This document shows, piece by piece, positions 1-9,560 of a DNA stretch of 64,000 nucleotides. Each line of letters starts with the position of its first letter. Positions within the stretch are counted from its first letter, which is position 1. The stretch lies in NCBI GenBank assembly GCA_902592445.1, contig CACJEN010000002.1, positions 1-64,000 of the forward strand, read 5' to 3'. This stretch comes from an uncultured Pelagibacteraceae bacterium (GTDB lineage Bacteria > Pseudomonadota > Alphaproteobacteria > Pelagibacterales > Pelagibacteraceae). The notes beneath the pieces were generated by a model. The model ran no database searches, had not been told where the DNA came from, and saw only the letters and a program-made list of their open reading frames with translations. The position numbers were made by a program, and so were the translations under genes.

Positions 1-2260
1 AAATGTGCATGTAATTTCCTCAGATCCAAATATTTCAAGAATGATGGCTTATACAATTGGGCTTTATAAAGATATTGAGAAGGAATCTGGTCATTCAGTA
101 GGTTTCAAACCTAGTGGAGGATTTTATCTTGCATCAAATGAAGTTTGGGCCGATTATTTAAAAAGAGAGAGATCGAAAGCAAGATATATGGGCTTAGATC
201 AGGAATTTATATCTCTTGAGGAAGTTAAAAAAAAACACCCGTTAATTGACCCTTCTAGATATCTTTTAGCATTGTGGGATCCAATTGATGGAGAAGTTGA
301 TCCATCTGGAGTTACCTACGCTTTTGCAAAAGCAGCAAAAGTTCATGGTGGAAAATATTTCACTCACACTGTGGTTAAAGATACAAAACAAAAAGAAGAT
401 GGGACTTGGGATGTAATAACCGAGAAGGGCAATATCAATGCTGAAATAGTAATCAACGCTGGAGGATTATGGGCCAGAGAAGTGGGTCAACTTGCTGGAA
501 TAAATCTACCAGTTCAGCCAATGGAACATCATTATTTGATTACGGAGGCAATTCCAGAAATAGAGGCAATGGGTGATCAAAGACTACCAATAGGTACTGA
601 CTTTGAAGGGAATATTTATTTCAGACAAGAAGCAAAAGGAATGCTTCTTGGAACATATGAACCTAAGTCAACTCCTTGGAAAGTTGAAGGAACGCCAATG
701 AATTTTGGTCATGAGTTATTAGAACCAAAGCTAGATAACATTGAAGATAGATTAGCAATAGGTTTTGAGAGAATGCCTGCATTAGAGAAAGCAGGAATAA
801 AAAATATTGTTAATGGACCATTTACTTTTGGACCAGACGGATCTCCACTAATTGGTCCTGTGCCAGGAATGAAAAATTACTGGGTAGCTGTAGGTGTTAT
901 GGCTGGATTTTGTCAAGGAGGAGGAGTTGGAAAATGTATTGCTGAATGGATTATTGACGGAGAACCATCGATAGATGTTTGGGCAATGGATGTCGCAAGA
1001 TTTGGAGATTATGCATCACCACAATATGGAACAATAAAATCATCTGAAAATTATGAGAGAAGATTTATAATGACATTTCCAAATGAAACCTTACCTAAAG
1101 GAAGAAAGCAAAAAACGACAGCGCTCTATGATAGATTTGTAAATCAAGGTGCAGTTATGGGAGATAGTTTTGGTTTAGAAAATGTTTTGTGGTTTGCAAA
1201 TAATAAAGAAGATGCACATGAGGAACCAACTATAAAAAGATCTAGATCACATGATTATGTTTCGAAAGAAGTTATTAATGTAAGGCAGAATGTAGGCTTA
1301 ATAGAAGTAGCTAATTTTTCAAAACATGAATTTAAAGGAACTGATGCAAGAAAATTTTTAGATCACGTAATGGCAGGCAAGCTTCCAAAACCTGGCAGGA
1401 TATCTTTGTCTCCAATGTTATCTTATAGAGGAAAATTGTGTGGAGACCTAACAGTTGCTTGTCTTGATGAAAATGAATTTATGGTGTTTGGATCTGGTGC
1501 AGCCCAAGAAATGCATAGACGTTGGTTTGAAAGTCACTTGGATAAATTTGATGTTAATTACAAAAATAGATCTGATGAATTCCACGGCATATCTATAGCT
1601 GGTCCAAATTCAAGAAAAGTATTGGAAAAAATAGTAAGAGACGATGTATCCAATGAAAAATTCAAATTCAGAGACTCTCGAAGAATGTTTGTTGGTGGTG
1701 TTCCTGCAATAATAAACCGAATTTCATTTACAGGTGAACTTGGTTACGAAATTTATGTCGCGCCACACTATCAAATAAAACTTTATGAAGAGTTAATGGA
1801 AGCTGGAAAAGAGTTTAATATTAAACCCTTTGGAGGAAGAGCTCTAATGTCAATGAGATTGGAGAAAAATTGGGGAGCATGGACTTTAGATTATAGGCCC
1901 GATTTTACAGCAAAAGAAACAGGTTTAGATATGTTTATAAATTGGGATAAAGATTTTATTGGAAAAGGAAAAGCAAAATCAGAAAACAGTTCTAATAAGC
2001 TTACTCCATTAATTGTTGAAACAAATGATATTGATGTAACAAATAACGAAGCTGTAATGAATGGAGATCAAAGTATAGGTTATGTAACATCAGGTGGGTT
2101 TGCACACTTTGTAAATAAAAGTGTTGCTTTTACTTTTATTGATCAAAATAAAATTAAATCGGAAAATAAGATCCAAGTTGAGATCAATGGAGATTTATTT
2201 AATTGTTCAATAATTAAAGAGCCTCTTTATGATCCAAGCGGACAGAAAATGAGAAGCTAA
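1..2260 (+). CDS. FAD-dependent oxidoreductase / GcvT-fused demethylase (dimethylglycine/sarcosine dehydrogenase-like), 5' truncated by window edge
   Basis: ORF open from window start. DAO-type segment (INAGGLWAREVGQLAGINLPVQPMEHHYLITE) followed by GcvT-like C-terminus (FTGELGYEIYVAPHYQIKLYEELMEAG). The N-terminal GxGxxG region is missing, so the start lies upstream. Confidence 0.88.
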   Translation, partial: NVHVISSDPNISRMMAYTIGLYKDIEKESGHSVGFKPSGGFYLASNEVWADYLKRERSKARYMGLDQEFISLEEVKKKHPLIDPSRYLLALWDPIDGEVDPSGVTYAFAKAAKVHGGKYFTHTVVKDTKQKEDGTWDVITEKGNINAEIVINAGGLWAREVGQLAGINLPVQPMEHHYLITEAIPEIEAMGDQRLPIGTDFEGNIYFRQEAKGMLLGTYEPKSTPWKVEGTPMNFGHELLEPKLDNIEDRLAIGFERMPALEKAGIKNIVNGPFTFGPDGSPLIGPVPGMKNYWVAVGVMAGFCQGGGVGKCIAEWIIDGEPSIDVWAMDVARFGDYASPQYGTIKSSENYERRFIMTFPNETLPKGRKQKTTALYDRFVNQGAVMGDSFGLENVLWFANNKEDAHEEPTIKRSRSHDYVSKEVINVRQNVGLIEVANFSKHEFKGTDARKFLDHVMAGKLPKPGRISLSPMLSYRGKLCGDLTVACLDENEFMVFGSGAAQEMHRRWFESHLDKFDVNYKNRSDEFHGISIAGPNSRKVLEKIVRDDVSNEKFKFRDSRRMFVGGVPAIINRISFTGELGYEIYVAPHYQIKLYEELMEAGKEFNIKPFGGRALMSMRLEKNWGAWTLDYRPDFTAKETGLDMFINWDKDFIGKGKAKSENSSNKLTPLIVETNDIDVTNNEAVMNGDQSIGYVTSGGFAHFVNKSVAFTFIDQNKIKSENKIQVEINGDLFNCSIIKEPLYDPSGQKMRS

Positions 2261-2886
2261 TGGCACAAAAAGACGTCGGTAACAAAGTACCAATTTATAA
2301 ATTAAAAAAAACAGATGAAGTCATGGAGTACTATGATGAATGGGGTAAGAATAATAAATACGATCAAGACATGGTTGATTGGAATTATACTGGACCTAAA
2401 GAAACCTCTGAAGTTTTTATTAAGTACGAAAAAAACAAAGATGCCAAAATTTATGATGCGGGTTGTGGTACTGGGTTGGTTGGTGTTGAACTTAAAAAAT
2501 ATGGTTTTACCAATTTTTATGGTGCTGACCTTTCAAGAAAATTATTAGATTTAGTCCCAGCTAATCTGTATAAAAAATTAGATCAAGTAGACTTAAATAA
2601 AAAAATAGAAGAGGAAGATAATACATACGATGCAGTTCTATGCGTTGGCACTTTTACTTTTGGTCATGTAAAACCACCTGCACTGGATGAATTTATAAGA
2701 ATTACAAAACCAGGAGGGTATATTTGCTTTACAATAAATGAGGGTATTCACGAAGAATACGGATTTGATAAAAAAATAAATGAGTTAAACAATAATAATA
2801 AATGGCGTGAGATCGAATTCTTTAAATCTAATTATATTGCAAGCAAAGATGTTAATGCATGGTTAGGGCTTTATGAAGTCATATAA
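2260..2886 (+). CDS. SAM-dependent methyltransferase (class I)
   Basis: Motif I KIYDAGCGTGLVGVELKKYG; start overlaps the upstream stop (TAATG). Confidence 0.85.
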   Translation: MAQKDVGNKVPIYKLKKTDEVMEYYDEWGKNNKYDQDMVDWNYTGPKETSEVFIKYEKNKDAKIYDAGCGTGLVGVELKKYGFTNFYGADLSRKLLDLVPANLYKKLDQVDLNKKIEEEDNTYDAVLCVGTFTFGHVKPPALDEFIRITKPGGYICFTINEGIHEEYGFDKKINELNNNNKWREIEFFKSNYIASKDVNAWLGLYEVI

Positions 2887-2889
2887 ATT

Positions 2890-4068
2890 ATGTCTGAATT
2901 ATACAATATTATAGACAAAAAAAAATTAGATGTTGTAACTAAACCTATTTCGAAAGCCCATGGTTTGCCTAATGAGTGTTACATAAATAAAGACTATACT
3001 TTAATAGAGAGAAAAAAACTTTTTGAAGATAAATGGGTTGTTATTGGCGTAGCAAGTTCACTTCCAAACATAGGTGACACCAAACCTTATGATTTGTTAG
3101 ATCTACCTTTATTAATAGTTAGAAATAAACAAAATAAAATAAAAGTTTTTCATAATATCTGTAGTCATAGAGGAGTAAAACTTGTTCATAAAGAAGGAAA
3201 AATTAAAAATGTTATTAGATGCCCTTATCATTCATGGTCATATAATTTTGATGGGGAGCTTATAGCAACACCTCACATTGGTGGTATGAATAAACACGCT
3301 CATCCACAATTCAATAAATCAAAGAGTAATTTAAAAGAAATAAGATCTTATATTTGGTTAGATTTAATTATGGTTAATATTAGCAATAATGAAATGCCTT
3401 TTGATAAATACATAAAACCTTTAAGTGATCGATGGAGTAAATTTTGGAAAAATTCTGATAGAGATATGATCAAACATTCAAATGATTATGGATATTTTAA
3501 ATTAGAAGCTAAGTGTAATTGGAAGTTTGCAATTGAAAATTACTGTGAAAGTTATCATCTTCCCTGGGTTCACCCTGGTTTAAATTCTTATTCTAAAATT
3601 GAGGATCATTACCATATACAAGGGCTACCAAATCGTTTTGCAGGTCAAGGAACAGTTGTTTATAATCCAAGGCTTAAGGGGAAAGAAAAATTTCCATGTT
3701 TTCCAAAATGGCCAAAAAATAAGGAAAATATAGCAGAATACGTTGCATTATTCCCAAATGTTATGCTTGGCATTCATAAAGATCATTTTTATGCATATTG
3801 GTTAGAGCCAAAAAGTAACGATTTAACTTTGGAGCATATGGAAATATATTATGTAGGTGATAATGCAGCAAATTCGAAAAAGTTTAAATCTTTGAGAAAG
3901 CAAAACTTTAAACTTTGGGAAGATATACAAAAAGAGGACGTTGATATTATACAAGGAATGCAAATAGGTAGAAATTCCAATGTTTATAATGGAGGAAATT
4001 TTTCTCCTGTGATGGATAACCCTACACATCACTTCCACAAATGGGTTGTAACAAATATAGCTCAATGA
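2890..4068 (+). CDS. Rieske non-heme iron oxygenase alpha subunit (betaine/carnitine/aromatic ring-hydroxylating type)
   Basis: Rieske CSHRGVKLVHKEG...CPYHSW (CxH...CxxH) and mononuclear iron motif ENYCESYHLPWVHPGL. Confidence 0.9.
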   Translation: MSELYNIIDKKKLDVVTKPISKAHGLPNECYINKDYTLIERKKLFEDKWVVIGVASSLPNIGDTKPYDLLDLPLLIVRNKQNKIKVFHNICSHRGVKLVHKEGKIKNVIRCPYHSWSYNFDGELIATPHIGGMNKHAHPQFNKSKSNLKEIRSYIWLDLIMVNISNNEMPFDKYIKPLSDRWSKFWKNSDRDMIKHSNDYGYFKLEAKCNWKFAIENYCESYHLPWVHPGLNSYSKIEDHYHIQGLPNRFAGQGTVVYNPRLKGKEKFPCFPKWPKNKENIAEYVALFPNVMLGIHKDHFYAYWLEPKSNDLTLEHMEIYYVGDNAANSKKFKSLRKQNFKLWEDIQKEDVDIIQGMQIGRNSNVYNGGNFSPVMDNPTHHFHKWVVTNIAQ

Positions 4069-5300
4069 AATTTAGTAGAAAAATAAATCCAGAATATAAA
4101 ACTTTTACAAACTTTCTTTCTAAAAAAAGGATTAGAGAAGATGAAATTAACTTTGAAAAATTAAGAAGTTATCGACTTGATAGAGTTAAGAAAGAATTAA
4201 TAAAAAATAATTTAGAGGCATGCATTTTATTTGATCCGGTCAATGTCCGTTATGCATTAGATACGGTAAACATGAGTGTTTTCAACATGCACAATCTTTC
4301 TAGATATTGTTTTATTCCAGTGGATGGACCAACAATACTCTATGAATATTTTAATTGTGAAAAATTATCTGAGCATTTAAATTTAATTGATGAAATTAGA
4401 CCTGCAATAACTTGGGATTATTTCGCCCATGGAGATCAAGCTAGTTTACAATTAAAAAAATGGATCACAGAGATTAAAGATCTTTCAAATAAGTTTTTTA
4501 AATCAAAAAAAATTGCAATCGACGTTTTAAACGGCCCAGCGGTTACTGAATTAAATAAGTCTGGCATAGAGGTGGTGGATGCAAAATCTATATTGGAGCA
4601 AGCAAGAGTTATTAAATCATCTGAAGAATTAAAATGTATGAGGGCAGCAATAGAAGTTGCAGAAATCGGTGTAAGTAAAATGAGAGAAGAGCTTAAAGCA
4701 GGTATGACTGAGGACGAATTATGGTCCATACTTCATAAGACAAACATTGAAAATGGTGGCGAGTGGATTGAGTGTAGAATTTTATCATCAGGCGAGAGAA
4801 CCAATCCATGGATGCAAGAAAGCAGTAATAAAATAATTCAACAAGGTGAAATTGTTTCTTTTGATACAGATATGGTTGGTCCATATGGATATTGCGCAGA
4901 TATATCTAGAACATTTGTATGTGGAAATGATTTTAATGATAATCAAAAAGCACTTTATTCTATGTCTTTAGAGCAAATTAATCATAATTCTAATTTAATT
5001 AAAGCGGATATGTCTTTTAAAGAGTTTACAGAAAAATCATGGAAATTACCTGAGGAATATTACGGCAATAGATATTCAGTTATGGTTCATGGAATAGGAT
5101 TGTGTGATGAATGGCCTTCAATAAGATATCCAACTGATGGTGGAGATAAAAGTGGTAGATTTCTGAAAAATATGACTATTACTGTTGAAAGTTACATAGG
5201 AAAAGTTGGAGGCAAAGAAGGTGTGAAACTTGAACAACAATATTTAGTTGGAGACAATGGACTTGAATTAATGTCCCATCATCCGTTAGAAGATATTTAA
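4065..5300 (+). CDS. dddP-like: M24-family metalloenzyme, DddP-like (DMSP lyase family)
   Basis: M24 fold motifs. GGEWIECRILSSGERTNPW, EIVSFDTDMVGPYGYCADISRTF and HGIGLCDEWP resemble remembered DddP motifs. ATG at 4065 overlaps the Rieske stop (ATGA); the listed ORF start at 4041 is probably too early. Confidence 0.7.
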   Translation: MKFSRKINPEYKTFTNFLSKKRIREDEINFEKLRSYRLDRVKKELIKNNLEACILFDPVNVRYALDTVNMSVFNMHNLSRYCFIPVDGPTILYEYFNCEKLSEHLNLIDEIRPAITWDYFAHGDQASLQLKKWITEIKDLSNKFFKSKKIAIDVLNGPAVTELNKSGIEVVDAKSILEQARVIKSSEELKCMRAAIEVAEIGVSKMREELKAGMTEDELWSILHKTNIENGGEWIECRILSSGERTNPWMQESSNKIIQQGEIVSFDTDMVGPYGYCADISRTFVCGNDFNDNQKALYSMSLEQINHNSNLIKADMSFKEFTEKSWKLPEEYYGNRYSVMVHGIGLCDEWPSIRYPTDGGDKSGRFLKNMTITVESYIGKVGGKEGVKLEQQYLVGDNGLELMSHHPLEDI

Positions 5301-5318
5301 TAATAAATAAAAGATTTT

Positions 5319-5732
5319 ATGAAAATTATATTAGTCATGGGTCTACCAGGAGCAGGCAAAACAACATTAGCTGACAAATTAGCTCCAGAATTAAATGCAA
5401 AAAGACTTAATGCAGACGAAGTTAGAAAGGCTGCAAATGATTGGGATTTTTCAGAGGAAGGAAGAACTAGACAAGCAAAAAGAATGGCGGAATTCGCCTT
5501 AAAACTCAAGAGGGAAGGAAATTATGTAATTGCTGATTTTATAGCACCCACTCCAAAAGCGAGGAGTTTATTTCCTGCCGATTACATTATCTGGATAGAT
5601 ACAATTAAAGAAGGTAGATTTGACGATACAAATAAGATGTTTGTAAAGCCTGAAAAATATGATTTTCATGTTACAACACAGAATGCAGAAATGTGGGTAT
5701 CAAAGATACTTTATGATATTAAAAAAAATTAA
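5319..5732 (+). CDS. P-loop kinase, adenylylsulfate (APS) kinase-like
   Basis: Walker A GLPGAGKTTLADKL, then LNADEVRKAANDWDFSEEGRTRQAKRM and YVIADFIAPTPKARSLF, which are APS-kinase-like. Confidence 0.75.
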   Translation: MKIILVMGLPGAGKTTLADKLAPELNAKRLNADEVRKAANDWDFSEEGRTRQAKRMAEFALKLKREGNYVIADFIAPTPKARSLFPADYIIWIDTIKEGRFDDTNKMFVKPEKYDFHVTTQNAEMWVSKILYDIKKN

Positions 5733-7869
5733 AAAATTTTTAGTAATTTTTTTTTTTTTTATTTTTAGTTTTTTAATTAAAGATGCTAATGCGACTATTT
5801 TAGTTAGCGGAGATAACCTTTCTGGTTACAGAATTGATCGACCAGCAACCAATTTGATACTACAACTAAAAGAGACTTCTTTAAGAGGAATTACTTTTAA
5901 TAATGATGGATCAAAAATGTATATTATTGGGGAGGCTAGCGACTCTGTACATGAGTACAATCTTGCATCTAATTTCAATATAACCTCATTTTCATTTGTA
6001 CAAAGTTTTTCTGTTGCTGCAATAGAAAATCAACCTATCAGTGTTAAATTTAATAATAATGGATCAAAAATGTTTATAATTGGTAGACAAAGAGACAGGG
6101 TTCAAGAATATATTTTATCAAAAAACTTTGATGTATCGACAGCAGTTCATGAAAGTTTCTATTCTGTTAATGCGCAAGACAATACTCCTTTCGGTCTTGA
6201 TTTTAGCACAGATGGTAAAATGATGTATATGACTGGATTACAGAACCAGTCAATGCACCAATATTCATTAAATGTTGCTTTTGATCTTTCAGAGGGAGTT
6301 AATTTCTTACGAACAGAGGATTTACCGACTTTATTAGATAACGAAGGCGGAAATGAAGATGAACCAACTGGTATTGAATTTAGTCCTGATGGTACAAAAT
6401 TATTTATGGTTGGAACAAGAGGAAATGATGTTAATCAATATACATTGTCTACCGCATTTGATATATCAACTGCAACTTTTGATGGCGGTTTAGAATATGG
6501 TAGTAATCCCTCTGGAATACATTTTGGTCCCTCTGGATTAAAAATGTTTATTACAGGTACCACTGAGCATGTCAGGGAACATAATCTTCCATGTCCGTAT
6601 AATTTTTTTGCTGGAAAGTGTCCTTCAATTACATCTGATCCTGACAGAGCAGGTATTGCAGAAGCCCAAGTCGAATCGGCAAAAAGAGCTATTAATATGT
6701 CCACTAACTCAGCGTTAAATAGACTGAAGTGGATTAGAAGAAATAAAGACGAACAAAATTTAACTGATCAAAACGCTAAATTAAATTTTTCAGGAACAAT
6801 GTTCTCTTCCTTAAATCCATTACCTTTTGTGTCATTTAAGAAAATATCAAATCATATAACAAATAATAAATACAACAAAAGTTATTTTTATTGGAGTGAA
6901 GGAGATATTTCCTTAGGTAGAATAAGTAAAACTAGCAATTCTTCAAAAAAAGAGTCTCTAACTAATGCAATAACATATGGCGTTGATAGATTTAAAGATG
7001 ATAATGGAGTTGAGGGATTTGCTTTTAGGTATGGAATTGATGATATTGACGTTGGTTATGTTGGGAGCAACTTAGACACAAGAACATATAATATTACATA
7101 TTATAATACAACTCCCATAAAAAATGACACAAAGTATATTGATAAAATATTTGGAATAGGAAGAATTGAGTCAGACATCCTTACCAAGCTAGATGGTCTA
7201 AATATTACAGCAAGTAGAACTGGTCATCAAATATATGGAACACTAAAGTTAAAAGATGAATATAAAAAAAATGACCTAACATTTATTCCCTCAGGTCAAA
7301 TTGATTTAGGACATACTAAATTAGATGGCTATCAAGAAGTGGGTTCTGGGGCAATTCGAGTTAAAGATCAGCATGTAAAAACACAAAATTTAAGAGCCAC
7401 AATGGCAATAGTGGAGGATTTGTCAACAGATAAATATATTTTTAAAAGACATAGTAAAATAGAATATTTAGCAGACACAGATCGTTCTTCAAGGTTTAAG
7501 TATGACTATGTTATTGATAAAACTTCTAAGTTTAATGATACTTTAAAAACTGGAGCACTTCATAATTTTAATTTTGAAGCTGGTGTAGATATAATATTTC
7601 CAGAGCGGTTTAGTTTATTTCTAATTTATGAGAGAAATCAAGCATTAGACTATAGTGGAAGCACTGATAATTTATATTTAGCGATAGGATATTTACCTAG
7701 TAAAGATACTGAATATGCATTTTCGTTAAATGGATCAGAAAATTTATTATCAAAATTTGAAATTAAGAAAAATATTAATGATTACAATATTAACTTTAAC
7801 CTAGTAGAAGATTTAATGGATTTAGGAAAAGCCTCTGGCGCAAATATGTATATAAATAAAGTCTTTTAA
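5713..7869 (+). CDS. Secreted beta-propeller protein with C-terminal outer-membrane barrel-like region
   Basis: Signal peptide MILKKIKKFLVIFFFFIFSFLIKDANA. At least four blade repeats (GITFNNDGSKMYIIG / SVKFNNNGSKMFIIG / GLDFSTDGKMMYMTG / GIEFSPDGTKLFMVG / GIHFGPSGLKMFITG). Beta-rich C-terminus ending in Phe. Start refined from 5659 to 5713. Confidence 0.7.
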   Translation: MILKKIKKFLVIFFFFIFSFLIKDANATILVSGDNLSGYRIDRPATNLILQLKETSLRGITFNNDGSKMYIIGEASDSVHEYNLASNFNITSFSFVQSFSVAAIENQPISVKFNNNGSKMFIIGRQRDRVQEYILSKNFDVSTAVHESFYSVNAQDNTPFGLDFSTDGKMMYMTGLQNQSMHQYSLNVAFDLSEGVNFLRTEDLPTLLDNEGGNEDEPTGIEFSPDGTKLFMVGTRGNDVNQYTLSTAFDISTATFDGGLEYGSNPSGIHFGPSGLKMFITGTTEHVREHNLPCPYNFFAGKCPSITSDPDRAGIAEAQVESAKRAINMSTNSALNRLKWIRRNKDEQNLTDQNAKLNFSGTMFSSLNPLPFVSFKKISNHITNNKYNKSYFYWSEGDISLGRISKTSNSSKKESLTNAITYGVDRFKDDNGVEGFAFRYGIDDIDVGYVGSNLDTRTYNITYYNTTPIKNDTKYIDKIFGIGRIESDILTKLDGLNITASRTGHQIYGTLKLKDEYKKNDLTFIPSGQIDLGHTKLDGYQEVGSGAIRVKDQHVKTQNLRATMAIVEDLSTDKYIFKRHSKIEYLADTDRSSRFKYDYVIDKTSKFNDTLKTGALHNFNFEAGVDIIFPERFSLFLIYERNQALDYSGSTDNLYLAIGYLPSKDTEYAFSLNGSENLLSKFEIKKNINDYNINFNLVEDLMDLGKASGANMYINKVF
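5747..5760. repeat. 14-nt poly-T tract inside the signal-peptide coding region
   Basis: gtaa(T14)atttttag read directly. Confidence 0.9.
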
Positions 7870-7917
7870 TTTGTATTATTAAGAATAAAGTTTAATTTTT
7901 ATTAAAAGGAAATTTCA

Positions 7918-8292
7918 ATGAGTTATCAATGGGATAATAAAAAACCAACAGCACAAATGTTAGGAAGATGGCAACCTTTTCATGATGGACACTACACTTT
8001 ATTTAAAGAAATCATAAAAAAAACTGGCCAAGTTTGTATTCAAATTAGAGATGTTCAAGGAGTTGATGATAATCCTTTTGATTTTGAAACAGTAAAAAAA
8101 AAAATCGAAGAAAGACTTAATCCAGAGTTTGAAGGAAGATTTAAAATAATGTTGGTCCCAAATATTACAAATATTTGTTATGGTAGAGGAGTGGGTTACA
8201 ATATTGAAGAGATTGAACTTTCAAAGGAGATACAAAAAATTTCTGCGACTAAAATTAGAGCAAAAATGCGAGAGGACGGAGAGCTCAAATAG
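7918..8292 (+). CDS. Nucleotidylyltransferase-superfamily protein (adenylyl/cytidylyl transferase-like)
   Basis: GRWQPFHDGHYTLF (HxGH) and ISATKIRAKM (ISxTxIR) motifs. Confidence 0.8.
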   Translation: MSYQWDNKKPTAQMLGRWQPFHDGHYTLFKEIIKKTGQVCIQIRDVQGVDDNPFDFETVKKKIEERLNPEFEGRFKIMLVPNITNICYGRGVGYNIEEIELSKEIQKISATKIRAKMREDGELK

Positions 8293-8301
8293 TTTTGAAT
8301 C

Positions 8302-9075
8302 ATGAATGTAATTACAAAGACTTTCAAGAATGGAATTAAAAGTGTAATTATTAATGACCCTAAAACTTACAATTCTCTTTCATATAAGACCTTAGGAGAT
8401 TTAATTAAAGTATTTAAAAAATTAGATAAGGATAAGAATACAAAAGTAATTATTCTTGAAGGTTCTGGAAATGGATTTAGTGCAGGTCACAACTTAAAGG
8501 AAGTAAGAGGTCATAAGAATAGATCTAATCATCAAAAGCTTTTTAATTTGTGTTCAAAATTAATGTTACAAATAGTTGAAGGAAACAAACCGGTGATAGC
8601 AAAAGTGCATGGCGCTGCTTATGCTGCTGGCTGTCAGTTAGTAGCAAGTTGTGATCTTGCATACAGTTCAAATTCAGCTGTGTTTGCAACTCCTGGAGTT
8701 AACATTGGTTTATTTTGCAGCACTCCAATGGTGGCCGTTAGCAGAAAAGTTAATCGAAAACATATGATGAAGATGCTGTTGACAGGAGAACCAGTAAAAG
8801 CAAATTTTGCAAAAGATATTGGATTAATAAATGATTATTTTCCAAAAAATAAATTAAACAAAGAAGTATTAAAATTAGCAAATGTAATTGCGTCCAAATC
8901 TAATTTAACGATTAAAATTGGAAAAAAAGCTTTTTATAAGCAACTAGAGATGCCTCTAAAAAAGGCTTATCAATTTACTAGTAAAATGATGACATTAAAT
9001 ATGATGGCACAAGATGCAAAAGAGGGAATTTCTGCATTTTTAGAAAAAAGAAAACCTAAGTGGAAAAATAAATAA
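8302..9075 (+). CDS. Enoyl-CoA hydratase/isomerase family protein
   Basis: Crotonase motifs GSGNGFSAGHNLKE and KVHGAAYAAGCQLVASCDLAYSS. Confidence 0.88.
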   Translation: MNVITKTFKNGIKSVIINDPKTYNSLSYKTLGDLIKVFKKLDKDKNTKVIILEGSGNGFSAGHNLKEVRGHKNRSNHQKLFNLCSKLMLQIVEGNKPVIAKVHGAAYAAGCQLVASCDLAYSSNSAVFATPGVNIGLFCSTPMVAVSRKVNRKHMMKMLLTGEPVKANFAKDIGLINDYFPKNKLNKEVLKLANVIASKSNLTIKIGKKAFYKQLEMPLKKAYQFTSKMMTLNMMAQDAKEGISAFLEKRKPKWKNK

Positions 9076-9079
9076 AACA

Positions 9080-9547
9080 ATGAACGAAAGCCAAATAAAA
9101 GAAGTTCTGAAAAATTCAAAAACTATTGCGATGATTGGAGTAAGTTCAGAGAAAAAAGGAGAAGACAAAAATAATTTAAAAAGAAAACCTGCAAATGTTG
9201 TTATGAAATATATGCAAGATTTTGGTTATAAAGTTTATCCAATTAATCCTTTTGCAATTGGAGAAACTATTAACGGTGAAACAGTCCTAGGAAGTTTAGA
9301 TGATATTGAGGAGGAAATTGACATCCTTGATGTCTTTAGACCATCTAAAGAGGCACCAAACATTGCAAAAGAAGCGATCAAAAAAAAAGTAAAAGTTTTT
9401 TGGCTTCAGTATGGAATTCACAGTGATGATGCCGAGAAAATAATTAATGAGGCAAATATAAAATTCATTTCAAATAGATGTATTAAACAAGATTATCAAA
9501 AGATTTTTTTAAAATCTAATCCTGTATTTCCAGTGCTTAAAAATTAA
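9080..9547 (+). CDS. CoA-binding domain protein (YccU-like)
   Basis: TIAMIGVSSEKKG...VVMKYMQDFGYKVYPINPFA Rossmann fold. Confidence 0.85.
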   Translation: MNESQIKEVLKNSKTIAMIGVSSEKKGEDKNNLKRKPANVVMKYMQDFGYKVYPINPFAIGETINGETVLGSLDDIEEEIDILDVFRPSKEAPNIAKEAIKKKVKVFWLQYGIHSDDAEKIINEANIKFISNRCIKQDYQKIFLKSNPVFPVLKN

Positions 9548-9560
9548 AATAGCAAGATTA

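Noticed and set aside
2315-2548. Plus-strand 77-aa ORF inside the methyltransferase gene
   Set aside because: Out-of-frame ORF within a confident CDS; no recognisable features.
4436-4884. Minus-strand ORFs inside the DddP-like gene
   Set aside because: Antisense to a confident CDS, no family features.
5319-8292. Bona fide sulfate activation (PAPS) operon
   Set aside because: No cysD/N/H/I/J-like genes nearby and the nucleotidyltransferase is too short for a classical ATP sulfurylase.
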